A stretch of 64,000 nt of DNA. It comes from Hybos culiciformis (Eukaryota; Arthropoda; Insecta; Diptera; Hybotidae). This document shows, one piece after another, positions 13,301 through 24,275 of this stretch. The stretch covers positions 40,859,525 through 40,923,524 of the forward strand of contig OZ023273.1 of the NCBI GenBank assembly GCA_964007475.1. The letters run 5' to 3'. The stretch's first letter is position 1. The number at the start of each line of letters is the position of its first letter. Both the position numbers and the translations under genes were made by a program. A model generated the notes under the pieces. It was not told the origin of the DNA and did no database searches. It saw only the letters and a program-made list of their open reading frames with translations.

Positions 13301-15131
13301 CCAAAAATACTAAAAGGATTTGTTTCTTTATTAAAAAAAAAAAATCCTCATTGGGAATCGAACCAGGCACCTTCAGACTTACAGTGTGATGTTCTACTAC
13401 TAAGCCATATTCTACTACTAAGCTATACCTATGAGTTTTTTTTTGTTGTTAGTTAATTTTTCAAACTCGTTTTTTGAGTATTCTAATTCTTTTCTTATTT
13501 TTTTTTTGAGTATTATTTTTTATTCCCCTACAATAAAATAAAAACAAAAAAATGAATGGTTTATTAGAATTTTTTTATTATATTTTAGAAAGCAAAAATT
13601 ATATGGCCGTATGGCTTAGTGGCTAGAACATCGGACTATAAGAGTGAAGGTGTCAGGTTCGATTCCCCAATGAATACATTTTTTTTTTAATTTTTTTGAA
13701 CATAATAATTTTTAAAATTTTTTGAACATAATTTTTTTATTGGTAGAATATGTAATTTTTTTGCTTGTAATATTGGACATATATTTGAAATTAAAAAAGT
13801 GTACGATAATTATGAATTCCTACCCAAAATTTTTGGTCTGGTAATCTTTATTTCACCAGAGCTACCTATTTTGAAAATTTTTTTTTTTTTTGCATATTTT
13901 GAGCCGGGAAAACCTATAATGATAAATTACTTGATCGATATCTATACTATCAATGCCAAAATATACCTATGTTGTTTGTAACGAGTTTAGTGCGTCCAAT
14001 ATTATAAATTTGTTTTATAGGATATAATGTTTATAACTTTAGTGGTTACATGATCTCTGTAAAAAATAATCTAGAGTGTGTAAAAACATTTCCCAGATGT
14101 TTCGAAAATTATTTTATTTGATGGAAAATCAGCTCGAATAACTAATTTAAATTAAACATTATGAATTATAAATCGAAATTTTGTTCATATAAATCGAATT
14201 TTAAGACATTTTACTAAATTTTTGTTCATATTAATCAATTGTTAAATAATTTTATTAAATTTTGGCATTTAAATCTATTTTATTGTATTTTGTTTATATA
14301 AGTCTTATCTGTAAAAGTTCATCATCGACTGGAAATAATATTATTTGTCTAGCTAAATCTATAATTAATTTGAGACGTTAAATAATATGAAGTTAACAAT
14401 ATTTTATATTTTTATATTTAATCATTCGTAACTGCGTGAAATTCCGAAGTTTTCACAATCTGCATGTCAAAATAAAAAATAGACGAAAATATCAAATTGA
14501 AATTAGAATCGAATTTGGCAAATAATATTTAAGCTATAAATTAAAAAATATAGGATCAAAAAATAAATGTATAGGTATTTCTATTGCTAACTATTACTTT
14601 TTAATTATTTCATAGTCCCTTATTTTATTATACATATATAAATAAATCGACAATAAATTCCGTTGTCACATGAGAATTTTTTTTTGGGGACCCACAAAGA
14701 AAAGGATTATTTAATTTCTTTTTTTTAATGAAAAACTATAAATCATATTTTTATTTTAATTCAAGAATTGTTAAGTGGTGCAAAAATTTAATTTTTATCA
14801 TATATCATATGAATATTTAACGTTTTCCAAAAATACTAAAAGGATTTGTTTCTTTATTAAAAAAAAAAAATCCTCATTGGGAATCGAACCAGGCACCTTC
14901 AGACTTACAGTGTGATGTTCTACTACTAAGCCATATTCTACTACTAAGCTATGCCTATGAGTTTTTTTTTGTTGTTAGTTAATTTTTCAAACTCGTTTTT
15001 TGAGTATTCTAATTCTTTTCTTATTTTTTTTTTTGAGTATTATTTTTTATTCCCCTACAATAAAATAAAAACAAAAAAATGAATGGTTTATTAGAATCTT
15101 TTTATTATATTTTAGAAAGCAAAAATTATAT

Positions 15132-15345
15132 GGCCGTATGGCTTAGTGGATAGAACACCATACTAATAAGTCTGAAGGTGCCAGGTTCGAACCCAATTAT
15201 GGTTTGTTTTTTTTTTTAATATTTGAAAAATGATGACGGTCGATTCTCAGAAAAATGATGACGATTCTCAGAAAAATTCTATATGAAAATAAATTTTTAC
15301 CCTCTACCAAATTTCTTCCAACGTCGCTAAAGAAGTATAAACTTC
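15132..15345 (+). repeat. tRNA-headed SINE-like cap (T3 type) ending array A
   Basis: Box A TGGCTTAGTGGATAG and box B GGTTCGAACCC are followed by the body shared with the other T3 copies. It ends GAAGTATAAACTTC at 15345, followed by an A-rich run. This is the boundary between the array and single-copy sequence, and its mirror image is at 53165-53377. Confidence 0.8.
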
Positions 15346-18300
15346 AAAAAAAAAAAATTAAAAAATAAATAAAGTTTTTTTCTTAAACAAGTGAGGCAAA
15401 GAGACTTATTCTTCTTTTATGAAATATGTCTTTTTATTTTTTGTTAAACATTATATAAAATCAGCATAGAGTAAATAAAGCTTTACGTTAAGTTTCTGTT
15501 ATATTTTTCTTTTCATAAGTGGGAGTGAAGATGACAGAATGCTGTTGCTGGTGAAAATAATAACTATACGATATTATACACTTATACGGAATAGAAGACA
15601 AGTTTTTCATATAACAATGATTGTATATATGTATATGAGAAATGATATACATATCAGTGAAGGGTGGAATATATTTTTCATAAAATTACCATTGGCAATA
15701 TTTGCACTTTTCTTTTCAATGATAAAAGACAACAAAAGTGTCATTTTTCGTAAAATATTAAAAATGCATAATTTATGTATTAAGTGGAAAATAAATGTAT
15801 TTATGATCGAAAACATGATTATGTTAATAGGATTTTCATGTCCATAAAAGAAGAATTCTTTTCATTTTGTTTGGTTATTCGAACGTTTAAACTTTCTTAA
15901 ACCATAAAAGTTAAATAGATTACAGAAAAAAAAAATGTTCCATTAAAAAAAAAAAATTTGCTAACCATTTTGGATCTAAAGAAAATTTAATTTTTTTTAA
16001 TTATATAAATTTCATTAACTAACATGAAAAGCACAAATAAGCCATTTAAAAAAAAATAGAATTCAAATATTGTAAAGATTGTTTATTCATTTGATCTTCA
16101 CACATGAAAGCTTTCAGATAGCCAAAGTCTCTTAACACTATTACACATTGAACATCTTGTAGCCGCTGCTCCAAATGATCAAAATGTGTTGATGTTTTTC
16201 AACCAGGTTGAGCAACTGGTGATTAAGTTTTGAGATAGCCAAATTAAGTTGAATAAACATTCAATTTGTCTGTGTCATGCTTAATCAAGAAAGATTTTTT
16301 TCTAATGCTTTATTAATGTTAACAATTACGTTTTCCAAGTTCACCTTGAATCAATATTATTACATCATCATAACCCAAATAAACTGATGTCAATGAATTT
16401 TATTTCAAATCATGTCTGACAAGCATTAATCAGTTTACAAAATGTTAATTATACTTTATAGAAGAAGACTAAAAACCAAAAAAAAAAAAATCTGTTTCCT
16501 TTTTAAGATTTCCTTTTTTTTATTCTTTTTTTTTTCGGAAAATTTTCAGTTTTTTATTACTTTTGTTCTTGGTGATAAAATGACCAAATCTTTAAATGAC
16601 AACAAATAAAAGATCAATCAAAATTTGTACAGCTTTCTTGATTTAATTTAATAATAAAGAATTCCATTATAAAAATCATTAACAAAAAATCAATATTTTA
16701 TCTATAATATTTAATCTACAAATATTACAAAAAAAAAAAGTTATTTTCAAGCTTAATTAGAAATGGAAAGCGGTCGCATCCCTTTTTCCATGATTGTGCT
16801 TTTATTAATTAAAAATCCTTTTAATTTCAATTAGTCAAAAAAAAATTGTTTTTTTTGGGACCTTGATAGCTGAATATTTAAGATGTCCGTTCATTGAGAA
16901 AAATAAAATCAAAATATTTTTCTTTTTATTTTGTCTAGAAGAAAAATATATTGGTTTTCTTTTTAATATAATGAAAATTCCTTTTCACAGGATTTAATAA
17001 GAAAAAAAAAGGTTCTTATTACAATGTAAGCTATTAAGAAATATTTTAAAGGAAAAAGGAAGTTATAGGTAAAGGAAGTGGTATTACATCTGAATTCCGA
17101 GACATAATGTTTTCTGTTATTATTTAGTGTAGTGAATTTATGATGATGTAGAAACTTTGCTGTAACTCTTTGTAACTAAATTTGTATATTTTAATTTGTA
17201 AAAAAATAATATTTCCAAAACTTCTTAATAATAATTATTATTCGTTAATCTTATTGTGATTTGTGAAATTATAGAACAAAACGTAGATAAGATAAATAGT
17301 ATAGTATGGTGGACAAGTTTAATTTACCAACTATTAAATCTATATGAAAAATTGTAGTAACTAGAGTATAGGTACGGGTAGATAAAAAAAATTACACAAC
17401 AATTTTCTTAATCTCGGTCCCTACTCTTTAAATTCTTTGTTGAACACTGAATACTTTTGGAACGTTGAAGCAAAAAATTTTATTATAATTTTTTTTTTTA
17501 TAATTTTTGTTAAAAAAGAATCTCTTTTTTTGTAACCTTATAATTCTGTAAATTAATACTACCAACAACTTTAGTTTACTTTGAATTCTTAAACTTATTA
17601 TAAAAAATTTCTTTTTGATAAAATTTATTTAAGAAATATGAAAAAAAAAAATTTTCCTTTTTAAACTTTTATTAGAAAAATTTAGGACAAAAAGCAAGCC
17701 ATAAATATTATTATTCCCAACCCAAAGAACAGAAAAAGAGGGATTTTTATTCGTGACAATTTTGGGTTACATCATCTTTTGATTGTTTTATCAAAGTCAA
17801 ATTAGAAAATATATAAACTCATCAACCTTTTTTTTTTCTGTTACTTTAATTTGTTGGGGTTAATTTCCCGCGAAAGTTAATGGCTTTTTTTTTTCAATCT
17901 AAAATATATATTACTTTTGTTAGGCATAGACAAAATTATTTTCGGAAAATGAAAACATACGAAAAAAATATTAAAAACAGAATAGATTTATGAATTTTTT
18001 TTTTTTTTTTTGTGGGAAATTTTGTGAATTTTTTTTGTCACCACACCAAGTCTGTGATATAAATAAAAAATGATTTTTCACTCAACATTTTATTGTTTCA
18101 CTCGATGTTGTATATGGTTTTATTTTTATTTTCATTTTTCGTTTTTCTTTTCCAAAAATAAAAACGAGTAAAAAAGCAATAAAGTGAAATTTATATTTTT
18201 TATGAGGGTTTTAAATATTCTGTTTTTGTTTTGAATTTCCTGATAATATATTTCAGGAAAATGGTTTGGGGTTTTTCATGTTTTGTATTTTCATTTTTAT

Positions 18301-18885
18301 TTTGTGTAATTAATTTTTTTTTTGTTTTTTGTGTTTGATATTTTATCAAGAAAAAAGCGAATAAATCTCAAAGAAAAAATTTCAAAGTTTTTAATTTAAA
18401 AGTCTTAAGGTTTTTCGTTTTAACTTAAAGTTTGTTAAATTACTTCCAAGAGGCTTAAAAGTGAAATATATTGCTTTCTATATTATAGTTTTGAAAAGAG
18501 CACAGCAACTTTTACAACATTTTTTGTTATAATTATTTAACTAAATATTGCTATCAAAATGATAAAATTAAAATTATACGCACAGTAAGTATTTTAAGGA
18601 AAGTTATGGTCTTACGTCTTATAACAAGACAAAAAAAATTTGTAACATTTACTGATTCGAAAATTTAAATTTTTTAATTATAATCAATCATTTTCATTTC
18701 CAGAATTTTCATATTTTTGTATCCATGGCAAAATATTTATAGAATAATATCCAATTAACTATTAAAAAATAATTAAGTATAATGAAAAAATCTTTTGAAG
18801 TATATACGTATTGTTGATTAATAAAATAAAGGAAACAAATTTATGGGATAACTTGTAAATAATAAATAGCTCGTAAAAGCATATA
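15346..18885. other. AT-rich non-coding stretch
   Basis: No convincing gene. The longest ORF (102 codons at 15539-15847) is rich in Ile, Phe, Lys and Met codons, as expected by chance at this base composition. The segment at about 16085-16420 is slightly less AT-rich but shows no recognisable ends. Confidence 0.4.
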
Positions 18886-18945
18886 CACAGTCCAAACTCG
18901 TTTATCAGGCTCCTATTATCCGGAAACTCTATTATTCGGAGAAAT
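18886..18945 (+). mobile_element. Possible pogo/Tigger-like terminal fragment
   Basis: The sequence contains CAGTCCAAACTCGTTTATC followed by ATTATCCGGAAACTC and TATTATTCGGAG. Repeated TTATCCGG-like motifs after a CAGT start resemble the ends of pogo/Tigger elements. No matching right end or transposase was found, so this is a decayed fragment at best. Confidence 0.3.
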
Positions 18946-20176
18946 TTGGAATTTGGTACTTCACTCTAATATTCAATTTTTATTGATTTTTCTTTCTTTT
19001 CCCGTTTAAAGTCGTTGAAAGAGATTTAAACAAGGCACAAATTTTTCGTCGATATATTAATTTGTTTTGATTAATCCGTGTTTTGTCTGGAAGATGGCAG
19101 TATACATTACTTGAACAAACATGATAAAATTAGGGTTTTATGTTTTTTGAAGATTGTATCAAAAGTAAACAGAAACAAGTGACTTAATCAAGAAAAAAAA
19201 GTAAAAATAAAATATGTATGCATTAATTAATAATACTAAGAACAGTTTAAGTTTTGAACTCAAGTTTATTTTATTTTCCAGTATGCAAGATTTTTTTATT
19301 CTAACTTATTTTAATCCCTTATATATAAAAATGCTACAAAAAAACTATCTTGAAGATATAACAGACTTAATATTATTTTTTATACATAATATATTGGAGA
19401 TAATATTGAATTTATGTTTTTAGAATATAGAATAGATATACCAACTTAATAATTAATCAATATTTTGATACATACATAAATGATTATTGCGCTTTGAAAG
19501 ACTCTGTATCAAAATTTTATTTATTCTTTAAACCTTTATTAACCTAAATTAAATTGAAAACATATAAAATAAAATTCACATAAAATTTTTAAGCTTATCC
19601 ACTTTTGCTATATAAAGATACATGTACATAATATTTACTGTACTGTACATATTTATGTACTTATTTTTTATTTTATTTTTTTATTTATTTTTTTGAATTA
19701 ACTTTTAATTTTATGATTCTTCTTCTATGGAAAAGCTAATTTTTTTTATTTTACTTTTATGTTAAAAAAAAAAATTTGCAAATAATTTACAAACAAAGTA
19801 AATAAAATATTCATTTCATTGAGTATGTTGTTTGATAATAACTTGAAAATGTAAACTTTTTTTTTCTTTTTGAAATAGGAAGTCGATAAGTTAGTTCAAC
19901 TTTGTTTCTTGTATTTTGTTGATTAAAACTGATAGTCATTTTTCAAAAACTATTTATTTTCTATTTTAAAAAAGAAATGCACTTAATTTTACAGAAATGT
20001 AAGGTATAATTGAACATAATTGGGAGTGATAAGCAATCTAAAAAAAACAGATCTCGATTAATTAATTTCGAAAAAAAACCTTGAAAAGCGGGGGAAACTG
20101 TGAAAATGTGAGTTTTAAGTTGGAATTACCACATAATAATCATGAAAAAAAATTTAAAAAAATTAAAAATACTTAC
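18946..20176. other. AT-rich non-coding stretch; likely intron downstream of the minus-strand exon at its right edge
   Basis: No gene seen. The last bases adjoin the splice donor of the minus-strand exon at 20177, so this would be the start of an intron of that gene. I could not identify the next exon. Confidence 0.35.
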
Positions 20177-20360
20177 CTCGACTAGAAATTGCAGCTTCGG
20201 CTACTGTTAGCATTGGCGAAAATCCAAATTCACACAATGTGGCTATTGTAATTAACATAACGATAGAATAACATGTCATCATCATATTTCTATTTTCACT
20301 TTGACTGCGAACACTTTTAGTTAAATTAGAGCTAAATAAGCTTTTACTTTGTGTACACAT
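20177..20360 (-). CDS. Candidate first coding exon of a secreted or membrane protein
   Basis: On the minus strand an ATG at 20360 opens 61 codons that end at a consensus splice donor, CGAG followed by GTAAGT (donor at 20176-20171). The predicted N terminus has a polar stretch of about 25 residues (several Ser, Lys and Arg), then a hydrophobic run, MMMTCYSIVMLITIATLCEF, then FSPMLTVAEAAISSRG. This looks like a signal peptide or signal anchor with a late start; the Met cluster at residues 26-28 could be the true start, giving a standard signal peptide with cleavage after an Ala. Codon use is more varied than in the surrounding noise ORFs. I do not recognise the family; a neuropeptide or other secreted precursor is possible. 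Downstream exons would lie at lower coordinates and were not found. Confidence 0.5.
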
Positions 20361-20762
20361 TCTTAATATAGGTTTTTCTAATTTTTTTTTTTTATTTTTT
20401 ACTTTTTTCTTTTATTTTTTAATTTTTCTTTTTTGCTTGCAAACGGAATTAATTTTCCTCTTAGTATTTCTTTTTCCTTATTTATTTATATATATATTTT
20501 TTTCCTTCTTTTTTATAATTTCTACTTGGGTGAAAAATTTCTTTTTATTTGTAAATTTGGTTGCAAAATTACTTTTCAAATATGTATTTTTTTGCTTTAT
20601 GTTTTTCGTTCATTCATATTTTAATTTCAAGCATGTAAATAATATAGTATTCTAATTTAAAAAAAAAATAAATAAAAATAAAAAGTTACTAAATCGTAAG
20701 AATCGTTCTCTTTAATTAAAATTTTAAAAATATCAGTAGGTACTTTGAGAAAATTTTAATTA
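20361..20762. other. T-rich upstream region of the minus-strand exon
   Basis: Long T runs and AT-rich sequence. The overlapping plus-strand ORFs (20433-20655) are Phe/Ile-rich products of the T runs and are not credible genes. It could contain the 5' UTR and promoter of the minus-strand gene, but no specific element is visible. Confidence 0.3.
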
Positions 20763-21249
20763 AGCCTTGTTGTCACATACAACTGAAACTGAAACTGAAA
20801 CTGAATTCAGTACATTAGCAACTGAAACTGAAACAAAAACTGAATTTTTCACAAATTTCCTTTGCAGCGACTGAAACTGAATTCAGTACATCAGCAACTG
20901 AAACTGAAACAAGTACTTTTGACTTGTTTCAGTACTGAATAAAGACACAAAAGTCAAAATCGGTTTATTTTTTTTTTTTTAATTCGATTTGTTATTAAAA
21001 TTTAAATATTATTAAATTCGGTTTGGTGTTTTTTTTTTAAATTTGTTCCATGAAAAAAAATTTTATCATAGAAAACCCGACAAAAAAAATTAAATTTGCC
21101 GATGCAGATGAAGAAAAAATTACGTTCAGTTTCTGTTTTATGTTGCAACCGGCTACTGAAACTGAAACTTAATAAATGTACAACCGAACTGAAAATTAGT
21201 TTCTGTTTCAGTTTCAGTTTCAGTTCCAGTTGTATGTGACAACAAGGCT
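20763..21249. mobile_element. TTA-flanked MITE with CTGAAA subrepeats (487 bp)
   Basis: The ends are inverted, AGCCTTGTTGTCACATACAA on the left and its complement on the right. They are flanked by TTA at 20760-20762 and 21250-21252. A 3-bp TWA duplication is the usual mark of PIF/Harbinger elements. The subterminal DNA is made of runs of the hexamer CTGAAA on the left, with TTTCAG runs on the right, so the arms pair further inward. No ORF. Confidence 0.75.
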
Positions 21250-21490
21250 TTAGAATTTATTTGTCGAATTGAATTATTGTTTTAAATATCGTTATGTGGA
21301 ATTTATGGTTCTGAAATCTATTATCTAGTTTACGAAAAAAAAAAAAATTAACGTTAAGTAATTTTTCGCGTAAATTTTTATTAAATAAAATAACATAAAA
21401 ATTCTATTGAATAAAATTATGAATCAAACATAAAGTTAACGATGAGACACAAAAATGCCCAATATTTTTAAAACTTTTTACAAGCATTAA

Positions 21491-22222
21491 GGGGGTATTC
21501 TGGTCTAGAAATTTGAAAAAATCATTTTTTTTTTTTATATTTTCAAAGTTTAACCCTTTAAAAACATGTCTTTAAGAGGATTTTAGAAAATTCAAATTAT
21601 TTTCGGAGGTATGGCTGTTTTACTAAAATAACATTTCACGGATTAGACTGCGAGAAACTTTACGTGAAACTTTAAACGCGTTTTTCTCAAAACTATCTTT
21701 ATTAAAACGATTCCCATGATAACTCAAGTCTTACTGAACCGATTTACTTCAAATTTTGTAGAAGTCTTCTTCATAGGCTTCTCTATCGCATGAACTATCC
21801 TCATCCCAAAATTTTAATGCTTACTATTTTTAAAAATTTCGAAAAACTCAAAAAAAGTGGTCCAAAACTCAAATTTTTTTTTCAAGTAGTCGCCATTTTG
21901 TAAAAAAAAAATTCTTTTCAACTCTTTTAGTTCGAACGATAGAAGCATTCGTATAGATTAATAATCGTTTTTGGTTTTTTTTTTCGAATTGCCAGAAGGG
22001 CTGAATCGTGGGAATGGTCACGTGCCAAATTTTTGAGAGCCCCCACTTCATCAGCATAGAACTCTTTGAATTTTGAATTTTTTACTTTTTTTTTTTTTTT
22101 ACTGTATTCTTAAAACATTAATAAATATCCTATAAAAGAATGGATAGTAAAAATATTGATTGGTTTTTTTTACAGCACTTCAAAAATTGCATTAAATTCG
22201 TGCCTCTAGACCAGAATACCCC
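21491..22222. mobile_element. TTAA-flanked inverted-repeat element (about 732 bp)
   Basis: TTAA at 21487-21490 and 22223-22226 flanks the termini. These are GGGGGTATTCTGGTCTAGA on the left and the inverse of GGGGTATTCTGGTCTAGA on the right (one G fewer). The TTAA site suggests a piggyBac-type mobiliser. The interior has no long ORF; the 62-codon minus-strand ORF at 21869-22057 is not supported. Confidence 0.75.
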
Positions 22223-22226
22223 TTAA

Positions 22227-23796
22227 TTCTTAATTAAGTTTGGAATTTATATTTTTCGCAAAAAAAAAGATATTTTTTTAACCTGAATTACGAGATTTGT
22301 TTGATAAAATTATTTAAAAGCGAATACTTAGGTTATATAGCAATATAGTACATCTAAGTTCATGTATATATAAATTAAATATACTTAATAATACGGAAAT
22401 TCCTTAAAATCATATTTGACAGAGACTCTTAATAAATATTAATATTTTGCATATAGGTATATTAAATTATCGCAAATTATTAATTTCAAAAAACAGATAA
22501 ACAATAATAAATTGACAAATTTTTAGTAGGTAAAGGTAGGACGTAGGACTAATCATCAATATTTTAAAATTTTGAAAAATAAGGAATCAAATTTCATTTT
22601 TCTCAAAATATTAAAAACTAAAGTCTCACCGTCATCCACAAGTTTGTATTAACATTCATTTTTCCTATTTTATTATTAGAGAATGAAAATTGAATTTATT
22701 TAACAGGCTGTAATTATGATGTACCTTGTATTATTATAAAGTACTCTTTTTTTTTTTTGAGGGTATTTATTACGAGTATTTATTTTTTATTTTACAGAAA
22801 TATTGTTTAGTTTTTTTTTTTTAAGTTGTAAAATAAAATCAATAACAGACTTTTATAAATTGTTCTACAAATTGATTAATGTTTATTTTTATATGAATTT
22901 AATTCTACATCGGTGGTTTCAAAAAATTTATTTATTAATTTTATTTATTACGTTATATAAAAAAAAAAAAACATTACATTTCTCTTTTCATGTAAAAAGT
23001 ATATTTTTATTTATTATTTATTTAACTTGAAACGATTTATAATTTTACTATCGATTAATTGATTTCCTGAAACAAATTTCTACATATTTTATTTATTTAT
23101 TTATTAATAACTCATTAAGTAAATGTTTATTTTTATCTGTTGTTAACAATTTTTCGAAATTAGTTTTTGAATTGCGCCAAAATATCTGAAAAAAAAAAAT
23201 TAAAGAATTAAATTATTTAATTGCATTAATAAATACAGTGAATGTAATATAAGGTAATGTAATATAATAGTTTTTAATAGGTACTTGTTTTCATTTGAAT
23301 TCATGATATTAGTGGTGAAAAATTTATTAATGGAAAACGATGGAAAATGATGGACAACTTAACTTTAAAATGAATTGAGATATATTTGTTTGATATTGTG
23401 TGAAGTTATTTTGAACAATATATCTGTTATTGAGTATCCCCCTCGAAAATAAGATAACTTAGATTAAAATTTTATATTTTTCATTTTAATAAGAAAAATA
23501 TTAAATTTTTCTCTGTTCTGTTTAACTAAATGAATAATAACAAAACATAAAATATAATAATATTAAAAAAAAAAAAAAACATTGAGGTTTTCGTCAAACA
23601 GGAAATTCAACAAAAAAAAAGATATATATTTTAATTCATATTTTTTCCAAATTATTGTGTTTTATATTAGCATAATAATATAATCATCTCTGAATTGAAT
23701 ATGTTGGCTACTATAGGTATACAATGAGTTTATTTTCAACATTTTATGTTTTAAGCTATAAAATCTGAATGTAAAATATTGTAATAAAATCTTATA
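22227..23796. other. AT-rich non-coding stretch
   Basis: No gene seen; the plus-strand ORF at 22803-23030 reflects T-rich sequence. Confidence 0.4.
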
Positions 23797-24275
23797 GCTT
23801 GTTTACACTTAGCTAATTTAACATGTTCGGACAACAAACATGTTCCGTTGGTGTTTTTTATGGTGTTTTTTCATAGTAAAAAAAATTAAAACAGAAACAC
23901 GTTCTTCAACATGTTTCTACAAAAATATGTTAATTTTCAGGGATGAATGAGTAATTTTTGAATAATATTTTGTTAGGCAATATTCAGTATGCATTAATTT
24001 TTACTTGGTATGTTATTTTTGACTTTGAAATTTTATAAAGGTGGAGATACACTCAAGATAAATGACGCGCGAGATCTTAACCTTGACACAACTTCATATA
24101 TTTTAACTTTTTTGGGGGCGTCAGTTCCTTTGAGATTATCTCCGGTATTATTTGAAATTGTTTATCTGACAGAGCTAAACATGTTAACATATGAAAAACA
24201 TCGTTTGAACGATCGATTTTCCAAAGATGTTTAACTCCTTTCGAACATGTTAAATTAGCGAAGTGTGAACAAGGC
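23797..24275. mobile_element. MITE with about 34-bp terminal inverted repeats (about 479 bp)
   Basis: The left end GCTTGTTTACACTTAGCTAA and the inverse of the right end GCCTTGTTCACACTTCGCTA continue into a shared ATTTAACATGTTCG. No unambiguous target duplication is visible, so I do not assign a superfamily. The two overlapping ORFs at 24010-24298 lie inside it on opposite strands and are not credible genes. Confidence 0.65.

Larger units (their letters stand above)
8985..15345 (+). repeat. Array A: four tandem units of about 1.53 kb plus inner-end cap
   Basis: Unit starts, taken at the plus-strand T1 tRNA-like element, are 9018, 10545, 12072 and 13605; the cap T3 element starts at 15132, so spacing is 1,527-1,533 bp. 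Each unit runs T1 (+), about 1.2 kb of AT-rich sequence, then T2 (-). T2 copies lie at about 10286-10350, 11812-11876, 13346-13410 and 14872-14936. Compared with arrays B, C and A0, array A lacks about 75 bp after T2 and carries a short local duplication of the TCTACTACTAAG segment there. Units 1 and 3 share variants (GGGCCCTATATATAC before the central segment) and units 2 and 4 share others (an extra AGGT at about 11515 and 14575), so the array is two copies of a 3.06-kb dimer. The recurrent 60-codon ORF in the units is not a gene: it needs a GTG start and its A/T runs differ between units. Confidence 0.95.

Noticed and set aside
8985..15345. CRISPR array or Helitron interpretation of the tandem units
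   Set aside because: Units are 1.5 kb with no short spaced repeats, and the ends lack the TC start and hairpin-CTRR end of Helitrons.
15539..15847. 102-codon plus-strand ORF and overlapping 69-codon minus-strand ORF
   Set aside because: AT-driven composition, no domain, no splice or start context.
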